A stretch of DNA of 64,000 nucleotides, taken from Pseudoflavitalea rhizosphaerae (GTDB lineage: Bacteria > Bacteroidota > Bacteroidia > Chitinophagales > Chitinophagaceae). The stretch covers positions 62,001 to 126,000 of the forward strand of contig NZ_RCSU01000001.1 in the NCBI RefSeq assembly GCF_003991355.1, in the 5' to 3' direction. Below are positions 1 through 8,061 of this stretch, in pieces; positions within the stretch are counted from its first letter, which is position 1, and the number at the start of each line of letters is the position of its first letter. The notes under the pieces were generated by a model that made no database searches, had not been told where the DNA came from, and saw only the letters and a program-made list of their open reading frames with translations. The position numbers and the translations under genes are program-made.

Positions 1-507
1 CAGGGCTGATACTTCCTTAAATGCTTTTTCAGCTGTTGCGGGATCAACCGTCAGCCACCCAGGCAGATGAATGCCAATATCCATCAGGAGGTTATTGAAA
101 TAACTACTCCAGGATATGGCCACTACGATATTACCGATGGCATATTCCAGGATCAGGGCCCAGCCGATGATCCAGGCGATCATTTCCCCGAAGGTGACAT
201 ACGCATAAGTATAAGCGCTACCGGCAATGGGCACACGCGATGCAAATTCTGCATAACAAAGCGCTGAGAAGCCACAGGTGATGGCAGTGATCACGAAGAG
301 CAAGGAGATACCAGGACCTCCATCTGCGGCGGCTGTACCGATGGTGGAGAACACACCGGCGCCTACTACGGCTGCTATTCCAAGGAAAGTAAGGTCCTTT
401 ACTGTAAGGATTTTTTTGAGGCCGTGATGACCATGTTCTTCAGTTGAGCTTTGGGCGTCCTTAAGGATCTTATCGATCGATTTCTTACGGAATAGCGAAC
501 CCGCCAT
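1..507 (-). CDS. APC-family amino acid permease, N-terminal 169 codons only
   Basis: The reading frame opens at an ATG at 507 and runs off the left edge, so only the N-terminal part is visible. It starts MAGSLFRKKSIDKIL, followed by a His-rich cytoplasmic stretch and a first membrane segment around GIAAVVGAGVFSTIG. That glycine-rich motif is typical of helix 1 of amino acid/polyamine/organocation (APC) transporters of the cationic amino acid transporter type. Further segments (SLLFVITAITCGFSALCYAE, then AYTYAYVTFGEMIAWIIGW) match helices 2 and 3. The likely role is proton-coupled amino acid uptake across the inner membrane. The substrate cannot be told from this fragment. The reading frame is uninterrupted. 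Confidence 0.9.
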   Translation of the reverse strand, partial: MAGSLFRKKSIDKILKDAQSSTEEHGHHGLKKILTVKDLTFLGIAAVVGAGVFSTIGTAAADGGPGISLLFVITAITCGFSALCYAEFASRVPIAGSAYTYAYVTFGEMIAWIIGWALILEYAIGNIVVAISWSSYFNNLLMDIGIHLPGWLTVDPATAEKAFKEVSAL

Positions 508-570
508 ATGGTGGTTGTTTTGATTAAGCGGTTAAATTATGGAAAAATTCAGTACCAGTAAAGCTGCAGG

Positions 571-1536
571 CTAATATTCCCTTTGCACCAGGAACTGCGC
601 CAGCTGTTGCAGGGGTTCCTTACGTGCAGACACCACCGCTATTTCATCCAGGTGACGCCAGGCTTCATTCAGGTAATGTTCTTTCAGGTTGAAAGCCCAC
701 TGGTCTACTTTAAGGTCGTGGTAAATGCCCAGCACCTGCTGCACTTTATCAGCAGCGTTACCTGCCAGCAAGGATTTAAGGACAGTCAGTCTTTCCTTGT
801 CGGCTGACTCCAGCGCCTTGATCAGGAGGAAGGTCTTTTTATTGGCAACAATGTCGCCCCCCACCTGCTTGCCGAATTTGGCGGGGTCACCGTAGCAGTC
901 GAGATAATCATCCTGCACCTGGAACGCGATGCCGAGATTCCTGCCGAATTCATAAAGATGATGCAGGTTACGTTCTCCGGCGCCACCGAGCATGCCGCCC
1001 ATTTTCAGACTTGCAGCCACCAGCACGGAGGTTTTCAGTTCGATCATATGAATATATTCATCCATACCAACCTGTTCCCTTTTTTCGAAATCCATATCCA
1101 GCTGCTGTCCTTCGCAAACTTCGCGGGCTGTTTTACTGAACAGGGTGGCGATCTTGCGGAGGTATTCGGGTTTGATCTTGAGAAGATAATCGTATGCCAT
1201 CACCAGCATCACATCTCCTGCGAGGAGCGCGGTGGCAGAACCATATTTTTCATGTACCGTAGGTTGGTTGCGGCGAAGCGGCGCATTGTCCATGATGTCA
1301 TCGTGGATCAGCGTAAAATTGTGGAAGAGCTCAATAGCGGTTGCTACCTGGAAAGCATCGGGCACGACCTCATCGAACAATTCATTTCCCATCAAACACA
1401 ATACAGGCCTGATACGCTTTCCACCGATCCCGAGAAAATATTCATCGGCATCGTATAAAGTGGCAGGCTGTTCGGGAAAATGCCTGTTGTTGAAATGGGC
1501 GGCAAATTTTTTCGCTAAATCTTCAAAACGCTGCAT
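571..1536 (-). CDS. Polyprenyl synthetase family protein (trans-isoprenyl diphosphate synthase)
   Basis: A 321-residue protein with both aspartate-rich motifs of trans-prenyltransferases: DDIMD at about residues 79-83, followed by a basic LRR, and DDYLD at about 209-213. GGKRIRP near residue 38 is the usual isopentenyl-diphosphate-binding segment. It condenses isopentenyl diphosphate with allylic diphosphates; whether the product is farnesyl, geranylgeranyl or octaprenyl diphosphate (menaquinone tail) cannot be read from the sequence. The ATG at 1536 (MQRFEDLAKKF) is chosen because the frame stays open upstream only through an interspersed palindromic repeat and the 3' end of the next gene; that part is low-complexity and unlike the family. 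RNase R lies upstream on the same strand, 226 bp away. Confidence 0.95.
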   Translation of the reverse strand: MQRFEDLAKKFAAHFNNRHFPEQPATLYDADEYFLGIGGKRIRPVLCLMGNELFDEVVPDAFQVATAIELFHNFTLIHDDIMDNAPLRRNQPTVHEKYGSATALLAGDVMLVMAYDYLLKIKPEYLRKIATLFSKTAREVCEGQQLDMDFEKREQVGMDEYIHMIELKTSVLVAASLKMGGMLGGAGERNLHHLYEFGRNLGIAFQVQDDYLDCYGDPAKFGKQVGGDIVANKKTFLLIKALESADKERLTVLKSLLAGNAADKVQQVLGIYHDLKVDQWAFNLKEHYLNEAWRHLDEIAVVSARKEPLQQLAQFLVQREY

Positions 1537-1556
1537 AAAATTCTTTTTTGGTCTTG

Positions 1557-1663
1557 CCAGTCGCTCGCCTCCGGCGAGTGACTTTTGTTTAGTCGCCTCC
1601 GGCGACGCGGTGTTCGCCGGAGGCGAACAAATATAACTCACTCGCCGGGAGGCGAGCGAGTGG
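1557..1663 (+). repeat. Interspersed palindromic repeat, copy 1 (forward)
   Basis: About 107 bp. Four hairpins follow one another (CTCGCC-TCC-GGCGAG, then TCGCC-TCC-GGCGA, TTCGCC-GGA-GGCGAA and a CTCGCC...GGCGAG form), and the first arm can also pair with the last to make one long palindrome. The outer arms are CCAGTCGCTCG and CGAGCGAGTGG, with one mismatch. The centre is GCGGTG. It sits between rnr and the polyprenyl synthetase gene, just upstream of the latter's start. Six related copies occur in the window. Confidence 0.9.
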
Positions 1664-1746
1664 CGGCCCGCAAATATTTTTCGAGCGGCCTGCGAACGCA
1701 TTTCCTGGCGGCCCGCAAATATTTTTCGAGCGGCCTGCAAATGCAT
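1661..1746. repeat. Tandem duplication of a 41-bp motif, period 45 bp
   Basis: Two near-identical units start at 1661 and 1706. Each begins TGGCGGCCCGCAAATATTT and continues to GCAT, differing at two positions near the 3' end. Each unit has imperfectly complementary ends (GCGGCCCGC and GCGGCCTGC) around an AT-rich middle. The tandem directly abuts repeat copy 1 and ends just past the rnr stop codon. No other copy was seen in the window. Confidence 0.8.
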
Positions 1747-1762
1747 CACGGGCAGACTGCTA

Positions 1763-3907
1763 TTATTTCTTCGTCGGCTTCTTCTTCGGTTTGGCGCTGC
1801 CTGCTTTCGCGGGCTTGCTGTCTTTTTTCTTTTTTCCTCCTTTTCCTGAATTCCTGAATTTGCCGAATGGATCATTTTCAGCAGGAGCTTCGGATTTACG
1901 TCTTCTTCCCTCTCCTTCCGGTCTGGGTGTTGGTTCGGCATTGTTGCCTGACCCGAAAACCCATTCGTAATCGAGCTGACGTTTGGTAAGGTTGGCGGCC
2001 ACTACCTTGATGCGCACTTTATCGCCCATTCTGAATTTGCGGCCACTGCGCATTCCGGCAATGCTATAATCGCCTTCGATCAGTCTGAAATCATCATAGT
2101 CCAGCAGCGAAGCGATGCTTACCAGTCCTTCGCATTTATGCTCGATGGTTTCCACCCAGAACCCGAATGCAGACACACCGCTGATCACGCCATCGAATTC
2201 ATCGCCCAGGTATTGTTGCATGAACTCAACCTGTTTGTATTTGTTGGAGGCTCGCTCTGCTTCCATGGCTGCGCGTTCACGCTCACTGCAGTGCTTGCAT
2301 TTCACATCCATCTTCTTGTCCACTTCCGCTTTCCCATCCAGGATATCCTGAAGTATGCGGTGCACCATCACATCGGGATACCGGCGGATGGGCGAAGTAA
2401 AGTGACAATAATTCTCGAATCCCAATCCATAGTGACCGATATTCTCTGCAGTGTACGCGGCCTTTGCCATGGTGCGGATGCCGAGTTGTTCCAGCACATG
2501 CTGCTCAGGTTTACCCTGTACATCTTTCAACATTTGGTTGAAGCTGGCAGCAATGGCGTCGGGAGATGAGGTATCGAAATGATGTCCGTATCTCTTTGCG
2601 AAAGCCGCAAATGGCAGGAGTTTCAGCTCATCGGGCTGATCGTGTACACGATAAGGGAAAGGCAGTGGGTTCTTGTTCACTTTTTCCTTACTGGCGCGTT
2701 CGGCCACCAGCCTGTTGGCGAGCAGCATGAACTCTTCGATCAGCTGATGCGCTTCCTTGCTTTCTTTTACTACAATGCCGATGGGCTTCCCTGTTTCATC
2801 CAGTTTGAATCTTACTTCAACGGAGGAAAAATTGATAGCGCCATGTTTGAAACGCTGTTTGCGCATGCGCTGTGCAAAATTGTTGAGGATAAGGATCTCG
2901 GCCTGGTATTCGCCTTCTCCTTTTTCCAGTGTTTCCTGCACTTCTTCGTAGGTGAAGCGGCGATTGGAATGGATCACTGTTCTGCCGATCCAGTGTTGCT
3001 TGATCTCGCCCTTTGGCGTCATCTGAACGATCACGGAGAAAGTGAGCTTGTCTTCATTCGGACGCAGCGAGCAAAGCTCATTGGAAATACGTTCCGGCAG
3101 CATAGGCGCCACGCGGTCCGGGAGATACACGGATGTAGCTCGCGCGTACGCTTCTTTATCCAGTTCGGTGCCGGGCTCCACGTAATAGCTTACGTCTGCG
3201 ATATGGATACCTACTTCATACATGCCATTTTTCAGCACGCGGAAAGAGAGGGCATCATCGAAGTCCTTTGCATCAACGGGGTCGATGGTAAAGGTGAGGA
3301 TCTCGCGGCAATCTTTTCGCTTATTGATCTCCGCGAGAGAGATGGTATCGGGGATGCGTTCTGTTTCTTCTATCACATCATCGGGGAAGAAGAGCCCGAA
3401 GCCGTTCTCCATGAGGATCTCCTTCATAGCGAGATCGCCTTCATTCACGGCATCCAAAACCTGCATCACTTCACCTACCGGCTTCTTATTGGGTTGCCAT
3501 TCGAGGATGCGCACGATGGCGCGGTCCTTGTCTTTTGCGTCTTTGAGGTTTTCGAGCGGGATGAAAATATCCGGCATGGGTTTGTCTGTATCCGCTACAA
3601 AGAAGGCGAAGTTCTTGCCCATTTCGATCTTGCCCATGAATTCGCTTTGTTTGCGATGGAGCACCTGGACTACTTTACCCTGCTGACGGCTTCCCTGGCG
3701 TCCGCCTGTGAGCTGCACTTTCACGGTATCGCCGTGGAGGGCGGTATTGAAATCATTGGGGCGGACGAGTACATCGTTCGGTTGTCCTTCCACAATTACG
3801 TACCCGATTCCTGACCGGGTAATATCGAGGGTACCCTTCAACACTGCCTGGGAGGAAGTGGAGGATTTTCTTTTCTTGTTGTCTTTTCTTGAGTGTTTCT
3901 TACTCAT
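1763..3907 (-). CDS. rnr: Ribonuclease R (RNB/S1 3'-5' exoribonuclease)
   Basis: A 714-residue protein with the RNase II/R layout: basic N-terminus, cold-shock-like OB domains (about residues 20-160), catalytic RNB domain (about 200-530) with the metal-binding signature DPVDAKDFDDAL at 209-220, an S1 domain (about 575-655, DGVISGVSAFGFWVE) and a Lys-rich tail. It degrades structured RNA processively from the 3' end and takes part in rRNA and tmRNA quality control. The start at 3907 gives the typical Lys/Arg-rich beginning MSKKHSRKDNKK. lpxK ends 69 bp upstream on the same strand. Confidence 0.98.
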   Translation of the reverse strand: MSKKHSRKDNKKRKSSTSSQAVLKGTLDITRSGIGYVIVEGQPNDVLVRPNDFNTALHGDTVKVQLTGGRQGSRQQGKVVQVLHRKQSEFMGKIEMGKNFAFFVADTDKPMPDIFIPLENLKDAKDKDRAIVRILEWQPNKKPVGEVMQVLDAVNEGDLAMKEILMENGFGLFFPDDVIEETERIPDTISLAEINKRKDCREILTFTIDPVDAKDFDDALSFRVLKNGMYEVGIHIADVSYYVEPGTELDKEAYARATSVYLPDRVAPMLPERISNELCSLRPNEDKLTFSVIVQMTPKGEIKQHWIGRTVIHSNRRFTYEEVQETLEKGEGEYQAEILILNNFAQRMRKQRFKHGAINFSSVEVRFKLDETGKPIGIVVKESKEAHQLIEEFMLLANRLVAERASKEKVNKNPLPFPYRVHDQPDELKLLPFAAFAKRYGHHFDTSSPDAIAASFNQMLKDVQGKPEQHVLEQLGIRTMAKAAYTAENIGHYGLGFENYCHFTSPIRRYPDVMVHRILQDILDGKAEVDKKMDVKCKHCSERERAAMEAERASNKYKQVEFMQQYLGDEFDGVISGVSAFGFWVETIEHKCEGLVSIASLLDYDDFRLIEGDYSIAGMRSGRKFRMGDKVRIKVVAANLTKRQLDYEWVFGSGNNAEPTPRPEGEGRRRKSEAPAENDPFGKFRNSGKGGKKKKDSKPAKAGSAKPKKKPTKK

Positions 3908-3933
3908 TCTTTCTTAATTAAACTTTAAAGGAT

Positions 3934-3981
3934 CATAAAGGCAGGCTGTAATGCCTGTACTGCAAAAGGTTTGCCTTTATG
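3934..3981. promoter_or_regulatory. Inverted repeat between lpxK and rnr
   Basis: The 10-bp arms CATAAAGGCA (3934-3943) and TGCCTTTATG (3972-3981) are perfectly complementary. The 28-nt loop contains a smaller inverted pair, AGGC/GCCT. The right arm overlaps the lpxK stop codon. In the minus-strand transcript there is no clear T-run after it, so it could be an RNA hairpin between the two genes rather than a strong terminator. Confidence 0.4.
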
Positions 3982-5053
3982 CCGGCAGTTTGAATCCTGT
4001 AATGAATTTAGTCATTAATTCAGTGAAAACCGGTTCTTCACCAAACAGGAACTGCACTTCAATGGGGAGTACATACAGGGGCAGGTCTTGCATTTGTTGC
4101 TCAAACTTGATCAAACGTACAGCATCTTTTTCAGTAGTGATGATAATCTTTTGTGAAGCCTGGATCTGACTGAATTTTTTCTGGATCTCTTTCAGATCAT
4201 CGATACTGAAGATATGGTGGTCGCTGTACAGCAATTCGTAATACGTATCCGCAACTTCGTGCAGGTATTTTTTTAGTGGTTCGGGGTTGGCGATCCCTGA
4301 AACCAGCAATACTTCCAGCTCCGGGGCCAGTTGTATTGGTTCTTTGGTAATGATATGGTACGGTTGTCCGTACCTGATGGAAGAGAAGAACAGCCGCTGG
4401 TGCGCGAGTGGTTTGATCTCCATTTCCAGTTGTTGCCTTTCTTCAGCACTGAGTGAAGGCGGGCATTTGGTAACGATGAGCACTTCGGCTCTTTTGTAAC
4501 TGGCTTTTTCATCGCGGAGGTCTCCGGTGGGCAGGTACCAGTCGCGGGTAAAAAGATTGTTGTAATCAGTGAGCACGATGTTCATTCCTGCTGTTACGGC
4601 GCGGTGCTGGAAGGCATCGTCCAGGATGATCACCTGTGTTTCCGGTTTATCGTGCAGGAGTTGCGGGATGGCCACGATCCTTTCCTCTCCTACCGCGATA
4701 CTCACATCCGGGAATTTGATATGGAACTGCATGGGCTCGTCCCCGATCTCCAGGGCATTGGTGCCGGGTTTGGCGAGTGCGTATCCTTTTGTTTTCCTTT
4801 TGTACCCCCTGCTGAGCACGGCCATTTTATAATGGTTGTGCAGTTTTTTGAGCAGGAATTCCACCATGGGGGATTTGCCGGTCCCACCAGCGGAGAGGTT
4901 TCCAACACAGATCAGGGGGATATTGAAGGAGGTTGATTTCAGCACCTGTTTATCATACAACCGGTTCCTCAGCCAAACGATGGCGCCATAGAGCATGGAG
5001 AAGGGCACCAGTAAAATGCGTATCGGCCTTAAGAGCGGAGCGTTAAAATTCAT
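3977..5053 (-). CDS. lpxK: Tetraacyldisaccharide 4'-kinase
   Basis: 358 residues with an N-terminal membrane-associated helix (LLRPIRILLVPFSMLYGAI) and the LpxK P-loop GNLSAGGTGKSP at about 51-62. This is followed by the conserved LSRGYKRKTKG and the DDAFQHRAV segment. The enzyme phosphorylates the 4' position of the lipid A disaccharide at the inner face of the inner membrane, which agrees with a Gram-negative outer membrane. Its start overlaps the end of the 5-formyl-THF cycloligase gene by 11 bp. It is the last gene of the DUF3822-rsmD-bioD-cycloligase-lpxK operon. Confidence 0.97.
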   Translation of the reverse strand: MNFNAPLLRPIRILLVPFSMLYGAIVWLRNRLYDKQVLKSTSFNIPLICVGNLSAGGTGKSPMVEFLLKKLHNHYKMAVLSRGYKRKTKGYALAKPGTNALEIGDEPMQFHIKFPDVSIAVGEERIVAIPQLLHDKPETQVIILDDAFQHRAVTAGMNIVLTDYNNLFTRDWYLPTGDLRDEKASYKRAEVLIVTKCPPSLSAEERQQLEMEIKPLAHQRLFFSSIRYGQPYHIITKEPIQLAPELEVLLVSGIANPEPLKKYLHEVADTYYELLYSDHHIFSIDDLKEIQKKFSQIQASQKIIITTEKDAVRLIKFEQQMQDLPLYVLPIEVQFLFGEEPVFTELMTKFITGFKLPA

Positions 5054-5612
5054 AGATGCGAAACGGTGTGATACAAAAGTTTAAAGGTACATCAAATTCA
5101 TTGATGTCCTCGATAGCGTCTACCGGGCCGAAAAATGAGAAGCCGATCTTGAGTGCATCCGTCCTGCAGCGCGCCAGGTAGCGGTCGTAATACCCTTTAC
5201 CGTAGCCTACACGGTAACCGCGGGATTCGAAGGCAACGAGGGGAACAAAGATCATATCCACCTGTTCGGGCGGGATCACCACGCCGCTGATGGGTTCCAG
5301 GATATTGAATTTATTCTTGAGAAAGAGCCCTCCTTTTTCAACAAGGCAGGCTTCCATATCGGAGCTATGCACTTCCAGGCGTGGCCATGCTACCTGCATG
5401 GTGGGATATTGTTTCTTGAGAATGTCTTCACAAACGGTGATATCGAATTCCCTCCTGTTGGCGAGCGGGAAATAAGACAATAAGAATTTCACGGCAGGCA
5501 ATTCCAGTTTTTTGAAATTGAAAGCCATGAGAGCGATCTGTTGCTGCAGTTCTTCTTCCTGTAAATCCAGTCTGCGTTGTAAATACTCTTTTCTTACGGT
5601 ACTTTTTATCAT
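5043..5612 (-). CDS. 5-formyltetrahydrofolate cyclo-ligase
   Basis: 189 residues, the usual length for the family. The C-terminal signature GYGKGYYDRYLA (about 137-148) is the nucleotide-binding motif of 5,10-methenyl-THF synthetase, and the N-terminus has the usual basic K-x-x-x-R beginning. It converts 5-formyl-THF to 5,10-methenyl-THF using ATP, returning a storage folate to one-carbon metabolism. It overlaps bioD by 4 bp and lpxK by 11 bp, so the three genes are very probably co-transcribed and translationally coupled. Confidence 0.95.
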   Translation of the reverse strand: MIKSTVRKEYLQRRLDLQEEELQQQIALMAFNFKKLELPAVKFLLSYFPLANRREFDITVCEDILKKQYPTMQVAWPRLEVHSSDMEACLVEKGGLFLKNKFNILEPISGVVIPPEQVDMIFVPLVAFESRGYRVGYGKGYYDRYLARCRTDALKIGFSFFGPVDAIEDINEFDVPLNFCITPFRIYEF

Positions 5613-6235
5613 AGTAAAGCTTTCAGGGCCTCTTTTACAATGGCGGCCTGTGAGTTGATAAACGCCCCGTCCGTCGTTTCTGAATATGGAACTGTTGCTA
5701 TCTTTGGAAAATTGCTCCAGCGTACAATCTCTTCTTCATAATCCAGGTACTGGTCATTGAAGATCCATCCGGTCACGGGCAGGTCCAGGTCCCTGCATAC
5801 CTTTGCTGTGAGAAGGGAGTGATTGATACTCCCGAGATAATTTCTGCTTACCAGTATCACTTTTGCATTCAGCGCTTTTATCAGGTCTGCTACAAATGCC
5901 TTTTCGTTCAATGGCACCATGAGCCCGCCTGCGCCCTCGATGATCAAATTACGATTTATTACCGGAATTGATGCACAAATTTTTTCAATTGAAATATTGA
6001 TGCCTTCCTTTCGTGCAGCTATATGCGGAGATGCGGGCATCTGAAGCCTGTAGGTTTCAGGATGGATAACGGAGCTTGTTCCTTCTACTGCCTGTTGGAT
6101 AAATTCACTGTCCGTTCCATCGTCAAAGCCCGCCTGTACAGGTTTCCAGTAGTCGGCTTCCAATGCGCGCGTAAGGATGGCCGATACCAGGGTCTTTCCT
6201 ACTCCGGTACCGATGCCAGTTACAAAGATGTTCAT
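5609..6235 (-). CDS. bioD: Dethiobiotin synthetase
   Basis: 208 residues beginning MNIFVTGIGTGVGKT, with the P-loop at residues 7-15 that marks BioD. WKPVQAGFDDGTDSE (about 31) and EGAGGLMVPL (about 110) are the other conserved substrate- and ATP-binding segments. It closes the ureido ring of dethiobiotin from 7,8-diaminononanoate, CO2 and ATP. The other biotin genes are not next to it. Here it sits between rsmD (11 bp gap) and the folate cycloligase (4 bp overlap). Confidence 0.97.
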   Translation of the reverse strand: MNIFVTGIGTGVGKTLVSAILTRALEADYWKPVQAGFDDGTDSEFIQQAVEGTSSVIHPETYRLQMPASPHIAARKEGINISIEKICASIPVINRNLIIEGAGGLMVPLNEKAFVADLIKALNAKVILVSRNYLGSINHSLLTAKVCRDLDLPVTGWIFNDQYLDYEEEIVRWSNFPKIATVPYSETTDGAFINSQAAIVKEALKALL

Positions 6236-6245
6236 CGTAACAGAT

Positions 6246-6794
6246 TTAAGTAGTCTGTTTATTTACAAAAATGCTGAAGATGGTAGTACCATAATTCCTC
6301 GATGTAACAAAAAGCGGGTATCCCTCATAGTTATTGCGTGGGGTATGTTCCAGCACAAACCAGCCATTGGGTTTGAGGAGTTGTTTTTCCACCACTTTTT
6401 TCGGGAGCTCATCGATGGTATTCAGGGCATAGGGAGGGCCGGCGAAGATAAAATCGAACTGTTCCGCGCAGTTCTCCATGAATTTGAACACTTCCATTTT
6501 GATCACCTTGAAATTTTCCAGTTTCAGGTCAGTGGAAGTTTTGCGGATGAACTCGAACATCGCGGTATCTTTCTCCACGATGGTGAGATCGGTAGCGCCG
6601 CGGGAGGCCAGTTCATAGCTGATGCTGCCGGTACCGCCGAAAAGATCGAGGGTTTTCATTCCTTCGATCTCCAGGTTGTTCTGGATGATATTGAAGAGGC
6701 CTTCTTTGGCCACATCGGTAGTAGGTCTTGTGTAAGGCATTTTTGCAGGCGGATTGATCCTCCTGCCACCGTGCTCTCCACTTATTATACGCAT
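6246..6794 (-). CDS. rsmD: 16S rRNA (guanine(966)-N(2))-methyltransferase RsmD-type
   Basis: 182 residues. MRIISGEHGGRRINPP and RPTTDVAKEGLFNI are the RsmD N-terminal signatures, and DLFGGTGSIS (about 50-59) is the SAM-binding motif I. The catalytic motif, usually (D/N)PP(Y/F), reads GPPY at 119-122, with Gly in place of the acidic or amide residue. This is the one odd residue in an otherwise typical protein. The expected reaction is m2G966 methylation of 16S rRNA. The start overlaps the end of the DUF3822 gene by 10 bp. Confidence 0.93.
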   Translation of the reverse strand: MRIISGEHGGRRINPPAKMPYTRPTTDVAKEGLFNIIQNNLEIEGMKTLDLFGGTGSISYELASRGATDLTIVEKDTAMFEFIRKTSTDLKLENFKVIKMEVFKFMENCAEQFDFIFAGPPYALNTIDELPKKVVEKQLLKPNGWFVLEHTPRNNYEGYPLFVTSRNYGTTIFSIFVNKQTT

Positions 6795-7633
6795 AAGGCC
6801 ATTTTCAGCAGCGGTGAAAAATAATGGGAAGGGAAATTCTCAAATCCTTCTTCCGTAGAAGTTTCGTCTGGCAGTTGTTCCCATTCCAGTTGATGGAAGT
6901 ATTTCAGGAGTTCCTGGTAGAGGATACTCTGTTCGTCCATCAGTCCGGATACCTTCAGGTTCACTGACTCCTGGTCGATCCCGAATTGCAGGGCGAGCGC
7001 CAGTAACTGGAAGCTCACGTCTTCGGGTGTCTGGTAATGGTAGCTCTGCGCCAGTTGCAGTTGCTGTCCTTTAAAGGCCACTACTGCAAACTTATCCGCC
7101 GCCACCACAACTTTGATGGTATCGTCCTGCAGGCTTTCCTTATCCACTCCGGAGAGCAGCAGGGTGTTGTAATGCCAGTAATTGCCGGCAGCAAATTTCT
7201 GCTGCAGCAGGCTGTGCACTTCGCGGGGAATGCGGTAGATATTGTAAAGGTCCCAGCCCTGTACTTTGTCGTTCAGCAAGAGTCCCTTCCGGGCATTGCC
7301 GTATACGATCTCAGTAATAGGTTTGTTGAGATCGATAGCGAAGAATTTTTCGGGGATCAGGTTACTGTCCGTGTAATGATAAACGAGGTAGGCGTCCGCG
7401 AACTGACGCTGGAGGTGCTCATCACCGGAAAGTATTTCAGACAGGGCTTCGAGCGGCGTTTTGCCGGGGATAAAGTCGAGATTGTATTGACGGAACCCGA
7501 GAAAGCGCTGACTTTCGCGGTTATACAACACATAACAGAAAATCTGATCACTTACTTCCATCAGCAGCATGTTGTTCTGCAGATTTCCATCGGCAATACT
7601 ATCGGGAATGATATCAAAAGTAGCTTTCAACAT
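6785..7633 (-). CDS. DUF3822 family protein
   Basis: 282 residues counting from the ATG at 7633 (MLKATFDIIPDS). The frame stays open upstream but runs through a palindromic repeat, so the longer start is rejected. DUF3822 proteins are found in Bacteroidota, commonly next to rsmD as here (10 bp overlap). The sequence alternates strands and helices (QIFCYVLYNRESQRFLGFRQY; VVVAADKFAVVAFKGQQL) and suggests a duplicated actin/ASKHA-like fold, which is an inference. No catalytic motif is seen and the function is unknown. It is probably the first gene of the operon ending with lpxK. Confidence 0.85.
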   Translation of the reverse strand: MLKATFDIIPDSIADGNLQNNMLLMEVSDQIFCYVLYNRESQRFLGFRQYNLDFIPGKTPLEALSEILSGDEHLQRQFADAYLVYHYTDSNLIPEKFFAIDLNKPITEIVYGNARKGLLLNDKVQGWDLYNIYRIPREVHSLLQQKFAAGNYWHYNTLLLSGVDKESLQDDTIKVVVAADKFAVVAFKGQQLQLAQSYHYQTPEDVSFQLLALALQFGIDQESVNLKVSGLMDEQSILYQELLKYFHQLEWEQLPDETSTEEGFENFPSHYFSPLLKMALCV

Positions 7634-7723
7634 AATAATAGAAGTTGCAATGTTACACAATTTTGGGAGAAGGGGCAAGGTGAGTTTTGGGAGGGTGCGA
7701 GGCTGACTGGAAAGGACGGAGAG

Positions 7724-7807
7724 CTGGCAGTCGCTCGCCTCCGGCGAGTGACTTTTATTTAGTCGCCTCTGGCGACGCGGTGTTCGCCGGAGGCGAGCGA
7801 CTGCCAG
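7724..7807 (+). repeat. Interspersed palindromic repeat, copy 2 (internally deleted)
   Basis: 84 bp, with perfect outer arms CTGGCAGTCGCTCGCC and GGCGAGCGACTGCCAG. The first two hairpins and the GCGGTG centre match copy 1, but the third hairpin fuses directly into the right outer arm. About 25 bp of the usual right half (AACAAATAGAAGTCACTC region) is missing. This is what recombination between the two GCCGGAGGCGA units would give. Confidence 0.9.
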
Positions 7808-7932
7808 CACCCTGACCAGGCCCTTTCATACCTCTGGGAGCAGTCCGGCATAGCCCTTTGATACCTCCGACAGCAACTAAGCGTGCATTCGGCGGCCATT
7901 AACAGGCAACTAAGTGGCAATTAGCCTGCTGT

Positions 7933-7955
7933 ATTTGATTGACAATCAATCAAAT
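7933..7955. promoter_or_regulatory. Perfect 9-bp inverted repeat, possible operator
   Basis: ATTTGATTG and CAATCAAAT are perfect inverted arms around a 5-nt spacer. It is in the divergent region between the DUF3822 gene (minus) and the MATE gene (plus). The symmetry suits a dimeric repressor, but no adjacent regulator gene points to a candidate. Confidence 0.4.
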
Positions 7956-8061
7956 AGAGTGAATCAATAAATTTTCTTGCCACTAATTATTTGATTATCA
8001 AATCAATGTCAGCTTTATTTAAAAATAAGGTTTTAGGCTTTGGCGCGTTTGCTGACAACAG

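Noticed and set aside
1537-1941. A longer start for the polyprenyl synthetase
   Set aside because: The extra 135 residues come from repeat copy 1, the tandem 45-bp units and the rnr 3' end in another frame, and do not resemble the family.
2579-3814. A 411-codon open frame antisense to rnr
   Set aside because: It mirrors the RNase R coding sequence, has no recognisable motif and arises from codon bias on the opposite strand.
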